DNA of 64,000 bases from contig JACMZG010001913.1 of the NCBI GenBank assembly GCA_018340805.1, forward strand, positions 13,582,714 through 13,646,713, read 5' to 3'. This stretch comes from Microvelia longipes. Lineage: Eukaryota; Arthropoda; Insecta; Hemiptera; Veliidae. Each line of letters begins with the position of its first letter. Positions within the stretch are counted from its first letter, which is position 1. The notes beneath the pieces were generated by a model, which saw nothing but the letters and a program-made list of their open reading frames with translations, was not told where the DNA came from and did not search any database. This document shows, in pieces, positions 1-12,079 of this stretch. A program made the position numbers and the translations under genes.

Positions 1-68
1 GTATATGTGTGTGTTATCAACCTTTTCCTCTCCGATGTAGAGAAAAAGTTTGAGGGGCCCGAACACGA

Positions 69-304
69 TTTTTTTATGAAGATTTAGGTCTTCCGGTGGT
101 GACCTCGTCAATGTAGATGAAGAATCCGACGTTTCGCTTCCACTGTGAGAAGCATCTTCAGGGTGCTCAGTTTGTAGAGCATTGTGTTTCTATCCATGAT
201 GTCCTACATCCCTGAAGATGCCTCCCACAGTGGAATTGAAACGTCGGATTCTTCATCTACATTGACGCGGTCACCACCGGAAGACCTAAATCTTCATAAA
301 AATA
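69..304. repeat. Fold-back (inverted) repeat upstream of CAMTA exon
   Basis: Two arms of about 95 bases (69-163 and 210-304) are near-perfect reverse complements around a 46-base spacer, so transcripts could form a long hairpin. Each arm carries, on its outgoing strand, a CTGAAGA ... GAAACGTC pattern (plus strand 212-245; minus strand about 128-161), which resembles a hammerhead core. No coding potential is visible. The repeat ends about 140 bases before the CAMTA exon acceptor, so it lies in the upstream intron. It is either a non-autonomous fold-back element or two head-to-head retroelement ends; flanking duplications are not clear. Confidence 0.7.
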
Positions 305-445
305 ACCGTGGAAGCCTACGCAATTTACGATTTTTTTTAGTTTTTAGTGAACCTCTGTTTTTAAATTTAAAATAATTGGGAATATTCCCTAATAATTATT
401 AAATAAAATAATTGTTTTAAAACTATTTTTAATTTTATTTTGCAG

Positions 446-537
446 ATGGAGAACCGATCAAGTTACCGGAAAATTTGGAAAGCCTTCCAAAAGCAGACCA
501 CTTTCCTGTTCAAAGGCACAGATGGAACACTAACGAG
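446..537 (+). CDS. CAMTA: CAMTA, CG-1 domain exon (first in window)
   Basis: This internal exon of a calmodulin-binding transcription activator is bounded by a TTTTGCAG acceptor (to 445) and a GTATGT donor (538). It starts with two bases completing a codon, then 30 codons beginning GEPIKLPENLESLPKADHFP and ending RWNTNE. This is the conserved N-terminal edge of the CG-1 domain (family knowledge: animal CAMTAs have a KLP-ENLESLPKADHFP-type lead-in and an R-WN-NEE motif). It joins in phase 0 to the exon at 41246, which starts EIAAILI. An ATG at the exon's first base opens a different frame and is not the start; earlier exons lie outside the window. CAMTA proteins are nuclear transcription factors that bind CGCG-type DNA through CG-1 and calmodulin through IQ motifs. 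Confidence 0.92.
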
Positions 538-637
538 GTATGTTATCAATACCTATTTTTGATTTTTTTACCTATATTAATTTAACATGTCTGTATTACC
601 ATAAGTTTCTCTATGGCAGTAAAACTATACCAATGTT

Positions 638-1052
638 ACATTTTTACTTATCCTCATTTTTACCGTAGGTTAGGAAAATTATTGTGTTTGCGAAAATTCC
701 GAAACTGGGATGTCACAGACTTTATCGTTTCAAGTGCTTTTAAGACCTTCTGGCTAGTTTTCACGAAGTTGCCTGTCTGTATTTGTGTGTGTCTGTTATC
801 ATCGTAGCTCCTAGTGTATTTATGCTAGAGAAATTAAACTTTGTACTAAAAATCGGCGTATACATTTAGTATCCGAAATTAATTTTTATGATGTCATTAC
901 CCCCCAATAATGAGTCAACAACAATTTTAAAAAATCATAAAACGCGGAAAAATGTGATCGGATTGAGATTTAGCCATATGTAAGAATAACATGTATGCCA
1001 ATTTTCATCTCATTATCAGCATTAGTTCAAATTTTATCAAATGACTTGTTTA
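638..1052 (+). repeat. Dispersed family D fragment
   Basis: This is a fragment of the commonest dispersed repeat in the window. The order is a 'TACCGTAGGTTAGGAAAA' head, a GGGATGTCAC segment, TTTTCACGAAGTTG, GTAGCTCCTAGTGTATTTA, GCTAGAGAAATTAAACTTTG, ATGATGTCATTACC and GAGATTTAGCC. The same blocks recur in the same order at 4085, 10630, 50969 and 62645, and in reverse at 24738 and 25268. No ORF of consequence is present. The fragment runs straight into the minisatellite array that begins at 1053. Confidence 0.75.
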
Positions 1053-2520
1053 CTTAAATATTGTAAAAAATCGGAAAATATTCCAATTGAGTTAAATATC
1101 TGTACAAGTGTACAGATATACCTATACATAATAATAATACCTATACGTACTAATAATACCTCTACGTAACAATACCTATACGTACTAATAATACGTATAC
1201 ATAATAATAACCTATACGTACTAATAATACCTCTACGTAATAATACCTATGCGTTATAATAATACATATATATACGTAATAATAATACCTATACATAATA
1301 ATAATACTTATACGTAATAATAATACCTATACATAATAGAAATACCTATACGTAATAATAATACCTATACATAATAAAAATACCTATACGTAATAATAAT
1401 ACCTATACGTAATAATAATACCTATACGTAATAATAATACCTATACATAATAATAATACCTATACGTAATAATAATACCTCTACGTAACAATACCTATAC
1501 GTACTAATAATACGTATACATAATAATAACCTATACGTACTAATAATACCTCTACGTAATAATACCTATGCGTTATAATAATACATATATATACGTAAAA
1601 AAATACCTATACGTAATAATAATAATATAATATAATATACGTAATAATAATACCTATACGTAATAAATAAGTACTACATTTCTGTACTTACTCGCTATTA
1701 AACTTAAATATTGTAAAAAATCGGAAAATATTCCAATTGAGTTAAATATTTGTACAAGTGTACAGATATACCTATACATAATAATAATACCTATACGTAC
1801 TAATAATACCTCTACGTAACAATACCTATACGTACTAATAATACGTATACATAATAATAACCTATACGTACTAATAATACCTCTACGTAATAATACCTAT
1901 GCGTTATAATAATACATATATATACGTAATAATAATACCTATACATAATAATAATACTTATACGTAAAATAATACCTATACATAATAGAAATACCTATAC
2001 GTAATAATAATACCTATACATAATAAAAATACCTATACGTAATAATAATACCTATACGTAATAATAATACCTATACATAATAATAATACCTATACGTACT
2101 AATAATACCTCTACGTAACAATACCTATACGTACTAATAAATACGTATACATAATAATAACCTATACGTACTAATAATACCTCTACGTAATAATACCTAT
2201 GCGTTATAATAATACATATATATACGTAATATAATACCTATACGTACTAATAATACGTATACATAATAATAATACCTAACGTACTAATAATACCTCTACG
2301 TAACAATACCTATACTAATAATACGTATTACATAATAATAATACCTATACGTAATAAAATAATACGTAATAATAATATACATAATAGAAATACCTATACG
2401 TAATAATAATACCTATACATAATAAAAATACCTATACGTAATAATAATACCTATACGTAATAATAATACCTATACGTAATAAATAAGTACTACATTTTTG
2501 TACTTACTCGCTATTAAACT
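1053..2520. repeat. TA-rich minisatellite with 650-bp higher-order unit
   Basis: The basic units are 12-15 bases, variants of AATAATACCTATACGTAATA, TACCTCTACGTAA and TATACATAATA. A larger unit repeats: the block starting CTTAAATATTGTAAAAAATC at 1053 recurs at 1703, and the closing block TACTTACTCGCTATTAAACT ends at about 1702 and again at 2520. The first ~60 bases of each large unit derive from family D (the ATTCCAATTGAGTTAAAT ... GTACAAGTGTACAG stretch). So a family D tail was captured into the array before the higher-order duplication. No coding function. Confidence 0.9.
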
Positions 2521-4084
2521 GGTATGCAACCTTATCAGGGAGCCTTAAAGCTATATGGGTTAAACACTGCGTTTGAATTTTGAACTACAAAGACTGAATA
2601 TAAAACACACACATCTTATCCACTTTCTATGTACGTCATAATGGTCCGTAAATTTTCATTAGACAATTTATTGTAATTTGAATGATCTCAGTATGGCGTA
2701 TTCAAAAGGTTATGAGAGGTATATAACGAACCATAATCCCTATACGCGATTGTAAGTCCGTAGCAGCGCTACCGTCGCTGATAAGAAATTGAAAAACGAC
2801 AGTGTTGTCATTGTTAAAGTCCTAATAAGAATTTTTTCTCCTATGCTAATCTTAAGATTAGCATCAATCAAATTTAGCATCATTCGAATAGTGATTAACA
2901 AATTTTGATCACACTTAAAAATATTTTGTGTCATTATCATTCTTTCGTTTTCCCGACATTGGTATTGCCAACCTTACAACTATCTCTTTGAATCGCGAAT
3001 ATAGATAATGGAAAATGCCCTAGGTAGGTTCGGAGAAGTTTCATAAACGCATTTTAATGTATGAAATTCGTATACTTTGCACTGGTTGTTTACAATTGAC
3101 AAAGAGGAACTTTTTTTTTAAATGCCTGCAATATGTATTGATAGACTAAACATCAATACATGAATGTTATGCGTTTAGCACGTACTCTAGTAAGGTAGGC
3201 TGACGACCTAAGAGCCAGATGCTTACCGGTTATTTACCAGTTTAGTTTTGTAAGTGTTTTGCAAAGTCGTTGAGACTTGCTGATTAAGTCAGATTAAAAT
3301 CCTGACACCCTACCCATAACACACTCGGTCTTTCTTAAGACGAACCTGATGATGGGAGAAGTACCTGCTCCCGAAACGTCGCGTTAATTGTAAATAAAAT
3401 TGACAATGAATTACGATCCAACTAATTTAACTCTTAGAAAATTTATCTTATGTAGCTGTCTTTCTATTATACGTTCGATTATTCTACTTGCTTATTTATA
3501 TTCTGAAACCCTCTCAATCCGATCTTTGTAACAGTTCCAGTAGCGGCATTATTGTCTTCAAAATCCCTCCCTCTTTTTCATCTTGTTTACGATTTTATTT
3601 TCATCCTTTTTATCTGTTGTTTATGTGTTAGTTTTCTTTATTGCTTATTTATTGTTTGTTGTTTTTATTCGTATTGTTTGTATTTTGTTTTTATTTTTTC
3701 ATTGACACTTTGAATTGCTTGTCTAGTATTATTTTTTTTGTTACTAATATTGTATAGTTTTGTTGTTTGCGATGTATTGTGTTCTTCTTTATGCAAGTCC
3801 CATGGTCATTTACTTCAGTCTTCTTCTGAGGGGGGGGGGGTCGTACAAAAGTTGTGGAAAGCTTTTTAGAGGACTTGAATTTTCCCTTCTATTTTTCCCC
3901 TTGATTTTTGTGAACCTTTTCTTGTTTATAGTGAACCCATGATGTGACCAAGGCTTAACCCTTATTTATTCATAACTTGAATTCATTAATTCACAGCTAT
4001 ATTTTATTAGATCACAGAAATATTAATAAGACAAATAATATAAAATTTTATTTGTTTTCAGTTTTATTTTTATAACTTTTTACT
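2521..4084. other. Intron 1 sequence without recognisable genes
   Basis: AT-rich intronic DNA. The short open frames at 2740-2940 (minus) and 3760-3942 (plus) have low-complexity, non-conserved translations. The only notable site is a hammerhead-like core at 3346-3380, listed separately. A G(10) run occurs near 3831. Confidence 0.6.
3346..3380 (+). ncRNA. Hammerhead-like core motif
   Basis: The bases CTGATGA are followed by one T, a five-pair stem GGGAG/CTCCC with a short loop, then GAAACGTC. This matches the conserved single-stranded cores CUGANGA and GAAA of a hammerhead ribozyme around stem II, apart from a bulged T. Stem III would be only A-U/C-G without a loop, and I do not see a convincing stem I. 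Family knowledge: Penelope-like and related retroelements carry minimal hammerheads with very short stem III. Cleavage activity is inference only. Confidence 0.35.
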
Positions 4085-4335
4085 TTTACTCTTTTACACC
4101 GAAGATATATTGGAAAAGTATTGAGTTAGTAACAATATCCGAAACCGGGATGTCACCGGAATTATCCGTTTAGGTCTTTTTATGGCCTCTTTTGTGTGGT
4201 TTTCACAAAGTTGTCTGTCTGTATGTGTGTCTGTAGCTCCCAGTGTATTTGTGCTAGAGAGTTGAAACTTTGTACAAAAATCAGTCTATAGGTTTAGTTG
4301 TGCTATCCAGAAAATAATTTTTTATGACGTCATTA
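4085..4335 (+). repeat. Dispersed family D fragment
   Basis: Contains the diagnostic series CCGGGATGTCACCGGAATTA, TTTTCACAAAGTTGTCTGTC, GTAGCTCCCAGTGTATTTG, GCTAGAGAGTTGAAACTTTG, AAAAATCAGTCTATAGG and ATGACGTCATTAACCCGC. It breaks off at CAATAGTA and is joined directly to a SINE S2 tail, so it is a chimeric junction between two repeat families. Confidence 0.75.
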
Positions 4336-4425
4336 ACCCGCAATAGTAAGAATATTTTAGGAGTACCTGACATCGCACAGGCTATGATTCTTGGATGTCC
4401 CTTTCCTAGCAACCTATAATAATAA
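4336..4425 (-). repeat. SINE S2 tail fragment
   Basis: The words TACCTGACATCGCACAGGCT and TGTCCCTTTC match the body of the tRNA-derived SINEs at 18975-19312 and 61886-62101. Only this internal part is present and the tRNA-like head is missing. It abuts a family D fragment without an obvious target duplication. Confidence 0.55.
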
Positions 4426-4949
4426 TAATGAGATAAATAATCAAATATATATTCAGACAATAAATTCTAATTTTATTCAAAAATATGTTTCCACATTTTT
4501 TATTGATTTTTTTGTGGTTTTTAAGATGGAGAAACAATAAATAAATAAAACATTAAAAAAAAACAGTGTTACATCAAAAATAAAATAAAATAAAAAGTTA
4601 CAAGCCCTGAAGTGTTATTTGAATAAAAGAGATTGATCTATAAGGCCGTGGCTATTAAGGTTTCCTGATTTACCGCTCTGATAACAATTTATAGTGAAGA
4701 ATTAGGGGGGGGGGGCGTCTCTTGATAACTATATTTTTTACCCTCATTTATTAATTTTTCTCTTTATAGTCGTTAAAAACCTGTCAGCGAATGAAAAGAG
4801 TTAAAAAATAGAATTAATGACTTTTTAACTGCTTTTGATAAACAATATGGACCCTAGTTTAAAAATTACTTTCTTTGTTTTCTTAAATTTCGATTTTGTT
4901 GAAGGAAATTAGTTAGATTGTTTTTAATACTGGTAATAAAAAACTTATT
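4426..4949. other. Intron 1 sequence, nothing recognised
   Basis: AT-rich DNA with poly(A)-rich stretches near 4545-4600 and a G run near 4706-4714. No gene or RNA signal is visible. Confidence 0.5.
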
Positions 4950-5870
4950 TATCTTTCTTGCTGTTTTAGTGTAACTCTACGCTACTCAAGTTTCATGGGC
5001 TAATCTCTGTATTGCTTGCAGATTCGATTGTTTTTATTACTGTATTTATCTTTTGCTGTTAGTGTTCAACGCTACTCAAGTTTCTTGGGCTATTCTCTGT
5101 ATTGCTGCAGATTCGATTGTTTATTACTGGTATTTATCTTTCTTGCTGTTTTAGTGTAACTCAACGCTACTCAAGTTTCATGGGCTAATCTCTGTATTGC
5201 TTGCAGATTCGATTGTTTATATTACTGGTATTTATCTTTCTTGCTGTTTTAGTGTAACTCAACGCTACTCAAGTTTCTTGGGCTATCTGTATTGCTTGCA
5301 GATTCGATTGTTTTTATTACTGGTATTTATCTTTCTTGCTGTTTTAGTGTAACTCAACGCTACTCAAGTTTCATGGGCTAATCTCTGTATTGCTTGCAGA
5401 TTCGATTGTTTTTATTACTGGTATTTATCTTTCTTGCTGTTTTAGTGTAACTCAACGCTACTCAAGTTTCATGGGCTAATCTCTGTATTGCTTGCAGATT
5501 CGATTGTTTTTATTACTGTATTTATCTTTCTTGCTGTTTTAGGTAACTCAACGCTACTCAAGCTTCATGGGCTAATCTCTGTATTGCTTGCAGATTCCGA
5601 TTGTTTTTTATTACTGGTATTTATCTTTCTTGCTGTTAGTGTAACTCAACGCTACTCAAGCTTCATGGGCTAATCTCTGTATTGCTTGCAGATTCGATTG
5701 TTTTTATTACTGGTATTTATCTTTCTTGCTGTTTTAGTGTAACTCAACGCTACTCAAGTTTCTTGGGCTATTCTCTGTATTGCTTGCAGATTCGATTGTT
5801 TATATTACTGGTATTTATCTTTCTTGCTGTTTTGGTGTAACTCTACGCAAATCAAGTTTATTGGATAATC
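4950..5870. repeat. 98-bp minisatellite, about 9-10 copies
   Basis: The unit of about 95-98 bases contains CTTGCTGTTTTAGTGTAACT, CTACTCAAGTTTCATGGGCT, TGTATTGCTTGCAG and ATTCGATTGTTTTTATTACTG. Copies are spaced 96-98 bases in the second half, with internal deletions in the second and fourth. Each unit holds a splice-acceptor-like TTGCTTGCAG and, 21 bases later, a donor-like GTATTT. The array is in intron 1 and its small open frame (5488-5673) is only a product of the repeat. Confidence 0.9.
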
Positions 5871-8800
5871 CTCTCTAAAAACTTTCGGATGAGTTAGATT
5901 GTTTGACAGCTGACAGCTCAACATCTCTCCAGCACTGATAAAAAAGCGATACACTGATAATAAAGCGATTTTCGTAGAAAAGATGAGAGTTGATTGATTT
6001 TTTAATTAAGACATTCCACTGCGTGGTAAAAATATTTAATTATTTTGGGGTTCTCAGGGGCTCCGAGTAATTTTATTTGAAACCACCTGTAGGAGTGAAT
6101 TAAAGGTTATAATAAATTAATTGTTTTCGGCTTCCCTTAATTTTTTGTGTGTTTTGATTTGTATTTTAAACGATCTAGTATATATCTTAATTTATTTTTG
6201 TTCTGTTAATTTTATTTCATTGATAGTCGAAGGTAGTCAGGTTACTTTTTGATGTTTTCAAATTTAACTAATAGGGCCTCTCTAATAATATATGATTTTG
6301 TATTGTGGGCTAATGATTGATTGGACGGCCGAATGCTCAAAATTGTATTTTTATTTCATCTGACCTCTACCTCATAACTTCATTCTTGTTTAATTTCAAT
6401 AATTTCTAACTACTTTTTGAACTTTTTTTTCAAACATATTTTGTTTTAACTGAAAAGAGATACCTGTCACGCCATCCAACAAGATAAAGAAATAAAAAAA
6501 AGATGATGAATGCCTCTTTGAAATAAAAAGAAGCAATCTAAACCTTATACATCTGGGGACGTAAAGAAAGAAATAATTTTCCCGTACCTGTGTGTGTTCG
6601 GTGTGAAAAACTGAGCTTTTCCATCTAGTGTGAAAAATGTTGACTCTAACAGGTGGAATGAAAAATGCAAGGGCCTCGGAGATTTTCTTTGCTTCACCTT
6701 TTTGCCCTGCTCCATTATTTATAGATTAGGAGAGGAAAAAAAACTTCAATATATAATATATTATAAAATGGTCTGGGCCCAGATGAATAAATATGCTTTG
6801 ACTTTGTGAATAAGTGATTTTTTATGGTTGACATTTCTCTTCTTGTCCCAGCTACATATGCCTGTATTATATTTAATATGTTTTCTATTGATATCTTATT
6901 TTTTATTATTTATATCATTTTATTTTACCCTTAAAAAACTTTTTTTAGACGTATTGTTTTGTAGAATATTGTAAAAGGAATATTGTAGAATGTAAAGGGA
7001 ATTAATCAGGTATTGATGTACTGAATATGTTATTGATACAAAAATTATGGTATCTCTATGTATTTATCCTCTATATATAAATTTTATTTGTTACGGTATG
7101 AGAAAATTAAGGATTTGTTCAAATGAAATAATGAGGTGTTCAAAATAATTAATTGGTGCATATCATTGTGATGGTTGAACATAATATAAGACAAAAAATC
7201 GGAACTTTTTCTCGCTATCTCGGATTTGCTATACGCATATCCTCACTATTTTAGACTTCGTTCGCTCGTCATCAGACTTCATTCCCTCCATCATAAGCGT
7301 ACCGTCTTTAAGGTTTTAATAATACATGAATGAAACAATCATAGAAGCTTTATACCATGCCTCTCAGAGTATTTGTTGTATAAATAACCTGCCTAGGTAA
7401 AATCTTATTAAAGATAAAATTTGTGAAATATTTCGTAATCTATTTGTTTATTTCCCCTACAATTAGATTTTGAACTTAAAAATATATCATCCATACCTCT
7501 AAATATGATACATGAAGTAATATATGTTACATTTGTATTATTAAAATAAACAGTTTCGTTGACAACTTCTCTCTAATGAACTAATTACTTAATAATGTAT
7601 AAACAAAAGAGCAAAGAGAAACCGTTTTATGTAAATGAAAACAATAAAATTGAGTCGACATATAATAAATTTCAAAAACCAGACCATACTTAATATCCCC
7701 AACATAATAATTTACAGTAAATTATATGGGGGAATAACGAAGCAAGATATTTGTACTTAGACTTAATATCTAGATAGGCAACTTAATTGCTTTATATGCT
7801 CTCTTTAAAAGCTATTTTTGTTTCAAATAATTAAGTAAAATGTTCTGCCAACGGTAGCAGAAAATTCTATCGTATGAAACTGAAAATTTAAGTCTCTATT
7901 ATTTAAATGCTTGTTTACTTAGGATATCAATAACTAATGAAATCCTCTGATTAAAACTTTTGAAATCCTACTTCCCTCCTCAATATTTTTTATCATGGCA
8001 TGGAAAAATTAATGAGTAGTTTTAGTTGCACTTCTTCTGTGCAAGGACTATCTTTTTCTGAAGGACTATACATAACTCGGCACTCAATTAGCAAGACTGA
8101 GGATGGCCAGAAATGGTCGAAAGTCGGCTCTTGTTTTTTTTTAATTAAAGCAGTTTTAGTGAAGAGACTTGTTATTAGTTTATGTATATACTACTTCACA
8201 TTGCAATATTCATAATTATGATTAATCACTGATTTATTTATCCACGCAGAATTACTACCAGATGGTCATTTCTTCCTGGATTTTATGGGGTATAGTATTT
8301 ATGGATTATATCATCTGAAATGATTAGGGTAACTGTATTCGTGGCGTAAACGTAAACAATGTCTCTTTAATGTTTGTGTAAATGTGTTAAACTTTCTATC
8401 CATTGAGATAAAATATTTTTAATTTTAAATCTATATTTCAATAGGTTTAAGATCAACTAAATAGATTAGTCAAATAAATTATTGACTTTTATATAATAAT
8501 GAGGCGACACGAGAGATGGGAAAGTAATATAAAAACTTAATCTCTTCTAATAAATACTTCATGAAGTTCTTTACTCAAATGGCCTTATGTAATTAACTGT
8601 TATATCATCAGCGATTTTTTTCCCTCAAGTGGCCTGCTGTAAACTGTTATTATTCAGCAAATTTCATCAACTGTTATAAATGTTATGATATGAGGTGATA
8701 TCTTTCCTCAAATTGTTCAATGCTATTGTTATACATTAACGGTTTATTATATCAGCGAATTGTTTATCTGTCTCTACTGCGGAGAAGAAAACAGTGAAAT

Positions 8801-9550
8801 AGAGATAAACGTTTACATAGCTTACCTCTTGTAAAATAGGATTGCTTTAATAAAATATTTGTATGTAAGGATATCATTGAATATCAAAGTAACCAGGGAT
8901 ATCTATCTATCGTATTTTGTAAAATTTTTTTTTTTACTCTTTTGGCCCAAAGGATGAATGGGTAGTATATTTAGCGACTCTTGCATTTATCAACAAATAT
9001 CTACGTTTGAACTGCTGAGGATTTTTTAGCGTTTGATTTGCTGAGGACTGTTTCAGCAAATTTCCTTTGGAAAAATTCACTTATAGGATTTTTCATTTTA
9101 CGATATGGAAATGTTTACCTTTTCGAAATGTTTATATTTTTTATAGTGCCTACTTCTATTATAAAAAAATCTAAAAATGTGTTCTTTATAAATAAACGTA
9201 TATGCTTATGTATGTGGGAGGGTATGTCTGCTCTTTTCAGACTTGGCAATTCCAATGGCCGAACTGTTCAACCCATATGCTCGACGGTTTAGGAGAAAAA
9301 GACGAAAACTTTAATTTTAATTTTTTCTCGTACCAACAATATATTTTATTAAATATATTTTCCCTTTCAAAAGAAATAAATGTACGAAACAAATATAACA
9401 ATTTATGGAAAAAAATGACTTTTCGAGTTCCCTTCATGAAAATCTAGCATGGCAACCATTCTTTTATTTTTATTAGGAATCTTACAGTTTAACACTTAAA
9501 AATGTCGGTACTTAGAATGTCATTATTTCTGATTCCAGTTGTATTCATTA
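5871..9550. other. Intron 1 sequence without genes
   Basis: Mostly unique AT-rich DNA. A terminal fragment of family D in reverse orientation is visible at about 7200-7290 (GGATTTGCTATACGCATATC, then TTCGTTCGCTCGTCATCAGA). Near 9050-9085 a CAAATTTCCTTTGGAAAAAT block belongs to the 'GCGAATTTCCTTTGG' repeat seen again at 41884, 43860, 44395, 48399 and 49125. Open frames at 8000-8215 and 9038-9447 have no recognisable domains. Confidence 0.5.
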
Positions 9551-9925
9551 CAGTATATTTACTATAGTTAGGGCTGGCAGGTATAACTACTTGGTCCAGT
9601 ATATTTACTTTAGTTAGGGCTGGCAAGTATAACTACTTGGTCCAGTATATTTACTTTAGTTAGGGCTGGCAGGTATAACTACTTGGTCCAGTATATTTAC
9701 TTTAGTTAGGGGCTGGCAGGTATAACTACTTGGTCCAGTATTTACTTTAGTTAGGGCTGGCTAACTACTTGGTCCAGTATATTTACTTTAGTTAGGGCTG
9801 GCAGGTATAACTACTTGGTCCAGTATATTTACTATAGTTAGGGCTGGCAGGTATAACTACTTGGTCCAGTATATTTACTTTAGTTAGGGCTGGCAAGTAT
9901 AACTACTTGGTCCAGTATATTTAAA
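9551..9925. repeat. 46-bp minisatellite, 8 copies
   Basis: The unit contains CAGTATATTTACTTTAGTTA, GGGCTGGCAGGTATAACTAC and TTGGTC. Eight copies follow head to tail, one with a short internal deletion (about 9740-9770). Alternating ACTATAG/ACTTTAG variants suggest recent local amplification. Confidence 0.92.
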
Positions 9926-9936
9926 ATCCACAATAC

Positions 9937-10235
9937 TTCATACACCTATATACTAACAAGGTATCCTAAATACCTTGTACACCTATATACACCTTGTACG
10001 CCTATAATGTACACCTATATACACCTTTTACCTATTGTATACCTACACCTTGTACACCTATATACCTTGTACAACCTTATACACCTTGTACACCTTATAT
10101 ACACCTTGTATACCACACCTTGTACACCTATATACACCTTGTACACCTATATACTCCTTGTACACCTATATTGTATACCTATATACACCTTGTACACCTA
10201 TATACACCTTGTACACTTATATACACTTTGTACTT
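9937..10235. repeat. 19-bp 'TACACCTTGTACACCTATA' minisatellite
   Basis: About 14 copies of a 19-base unit with variants (TATACTCC, TATACACTT). The three overlapping open frames through it encode only Leu-Tyr-Thr-Pro-Cys-type repeats and are not proteins. Confidence 0.9.
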
Positions 10236-10629
10236 TATTTGTTTACTAAACAATACATCTAACTGGTAAATTATAAGAATAAATTTAAGTTAACGAATGT
10301 ACTTAAAAGTTTTACAAGTGCAACAACTTATATCTAGTTAAAGCTCTTTGCCGTGTTTATCTACCTGTTAAATTAGCTACTAAAACAATACTCGCGGGAC
10401 ACTTTTAGGGGACAGGATGAAGCAGGAAAATGGAGAAGGAAAAAACTTATCTTAAACAAAATAACATGTTTAAAGAAATATTCGAATAGAGCACTGGACT
10501 TAATGCTTCTACGTTTTACTTTATTTGATTTGCTTCTTCATCTCTTGCTGTGTATAACGATCGCTTAGAAATAAAGAACGCGTTGTTGTCATAGAATGTT
10601 AACTGAAATTGTTATTTGATTAAAGATGA

Positions 10630-10985
10630 GAATGTCACATTTTTACTTTCCCTTATTTATACCGTAGGTGTGTTGGAAAAGTATAGTGTTTGTACAAAAA
10701 AGTCTGAAACAGGGTTTTCACCTGAATTATCCGTTTCAGATGTTTTTAAGAGTTTTTATGTGGTTTTCACAAGTAATTATGTATGTATGTATGTATGAGT
10801 TTCGTTTCAATAAGGAAAGTATATGTATGAGTTTTATTGACATAATAAATTTTTAATAGAAACGATCGAGGTCAGTGTATGAATGGGTTACCGCTGGGAA
10901 TGAAACGAATGTATAAACATCGTAGCTTCGCTTGTCTGAGAACAAGCGAAGCTAGTCCAAAGACGTGTTTTAGTATAAAATTGGT
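10630..10985 (+). repeat. Dispersed family D fragment with 5S-like part
   Basis: Head blocks (TTATACCGTAGGTGTGTTGG, GGTTTTCACCTGAATTATCC, GTGGTTTTCACAAGTAATTA) run to about 10800. After a deletion, the 5S-like block CGAGGTCAGTGTATGAATGG ... ACCGCTGGGAAT follows at 10863-10902, then the module CTTCGCTTGTCTGAGAACAA GCGAAG at 10925-10955. It is a truncated copy in the same orientation as the one at 62645. Confidence 0.65.
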
Positions 10986-10989
10986 GACT

Positions 10990-11435
10990 TTTATATTATT
11001 AAATAAATAAACCCCAAATATTAAGGTTGAGATTACTAACCCAAAATATTAAGGTTAAGCTTATAATCTCGAAGTATTAAGGTTGAGATTATAAACCCGA
11101 AGTATTAAGGATGAGATTATAAACCCGAAGTATTGAGGTTGAGATTATAAACCGATGAGATTATAAATTATTGAGTTATTATGAAGATTGAGATTAAATC
11201 CGAAGTATTATTATAAATCCGAATATTGATGAGATTATAAACCCGAAGTATTAAGGATGAGATTATAAATCCGAAGTATTAAGGTTGAGATTGTAAACCC
11301 AAAATATTAAGGTTGAGATTATAAACCCGAAGTATTTAGATTGAGATTATATAAACACGAAGTATTAAGGCTGAGATTATAAACCCGAAGTATTATGGTT
11401 GAGATTATAAACCCGAAGTATTCAGAAATGTTCCG
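10990..11435. repeat. 28-bp minisatellite, about 14 copies
   Basis: The unit reads approximately GAGATTATAAACCCGAAGTA followed by TTAAGGTT. Copies in the middle (11140-11225) are degenerate or shortened. Confidence 0.9.
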
Positions 11436-12079
11436 AGGTACTCTGAACCCGGAAAATATGTAAATATTTTTTCCAATATTTAAACTTCCTCTGCTTTTTA
11501 AATCTAAGCGTAGAAACTTAAAGCATAGAGTCCAACTTATAACTTTTAAAATTATCCCGAGATGGTGTTTGGATCATCTAAAACGGCTACAACTTTCCCC
11601 TAAACAAGTTAAGAAAAAAAATCTTAAAAACATAATTAGTGACCATGTCCCTGAGGATTTTTTGGCTTCTGCCAACTTGTTTTTTCTCCGTTAGCCAAAT
11701 AATTAAGAAGTTTTTCTCCCTTTTCTTTAAGTTTTTACTCTCTCTAAGCTTTTTTGCACAAGTTTTATTATTTAAAAAATTTACTATATGACCCTTTCTT
11801 ATAAAAGTACTTAAAGTATAAAAATAAAGCCTAAAAGAACTATCCAAAAAAATAAAAATACTATTAAAAACATATTAATGAAACCAAATATAAAAAACTT
11901 TTTTTTTACTTAGCAAAATGGCAAAACAAAATCGAAAAATATATGTGTTTAAAAATATAATAATAAAAATAAATTGTAATATCCAGTTTCAACAGTTTAA
12001 AAATCGTAAAATTAGTTTTCTCTTAAGATCAAGTTTTTATTTTAGGTATATTAGTTGTTTTAGGATAGTATTTATATTT
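11436..12079. other. Intron 1 sequence, nothing recognised
   Basis: AT-rich DNA. A minus-strand frame at 11587-11847 is lysine/asparagine-rich low complexity with no domain. The 5' flank of the minisatellite begins at about 12080. Confidence 0.45.

Noticed and set aside
446..540. ATG at the first base of the CAMTA exon as a translation start
   Set aside because: That frame gives a non-conserved peptide. The CG-1 lead-in is read in another frame starting two bases in, and a TTTTGCAG acceptor lies directly before it.
9994..10269. Three overlapping ORFs with Leu-Tyr-Thr-Pro repeats
   Set aside because: Pure products of a 19-base minisatellite open in all frames.
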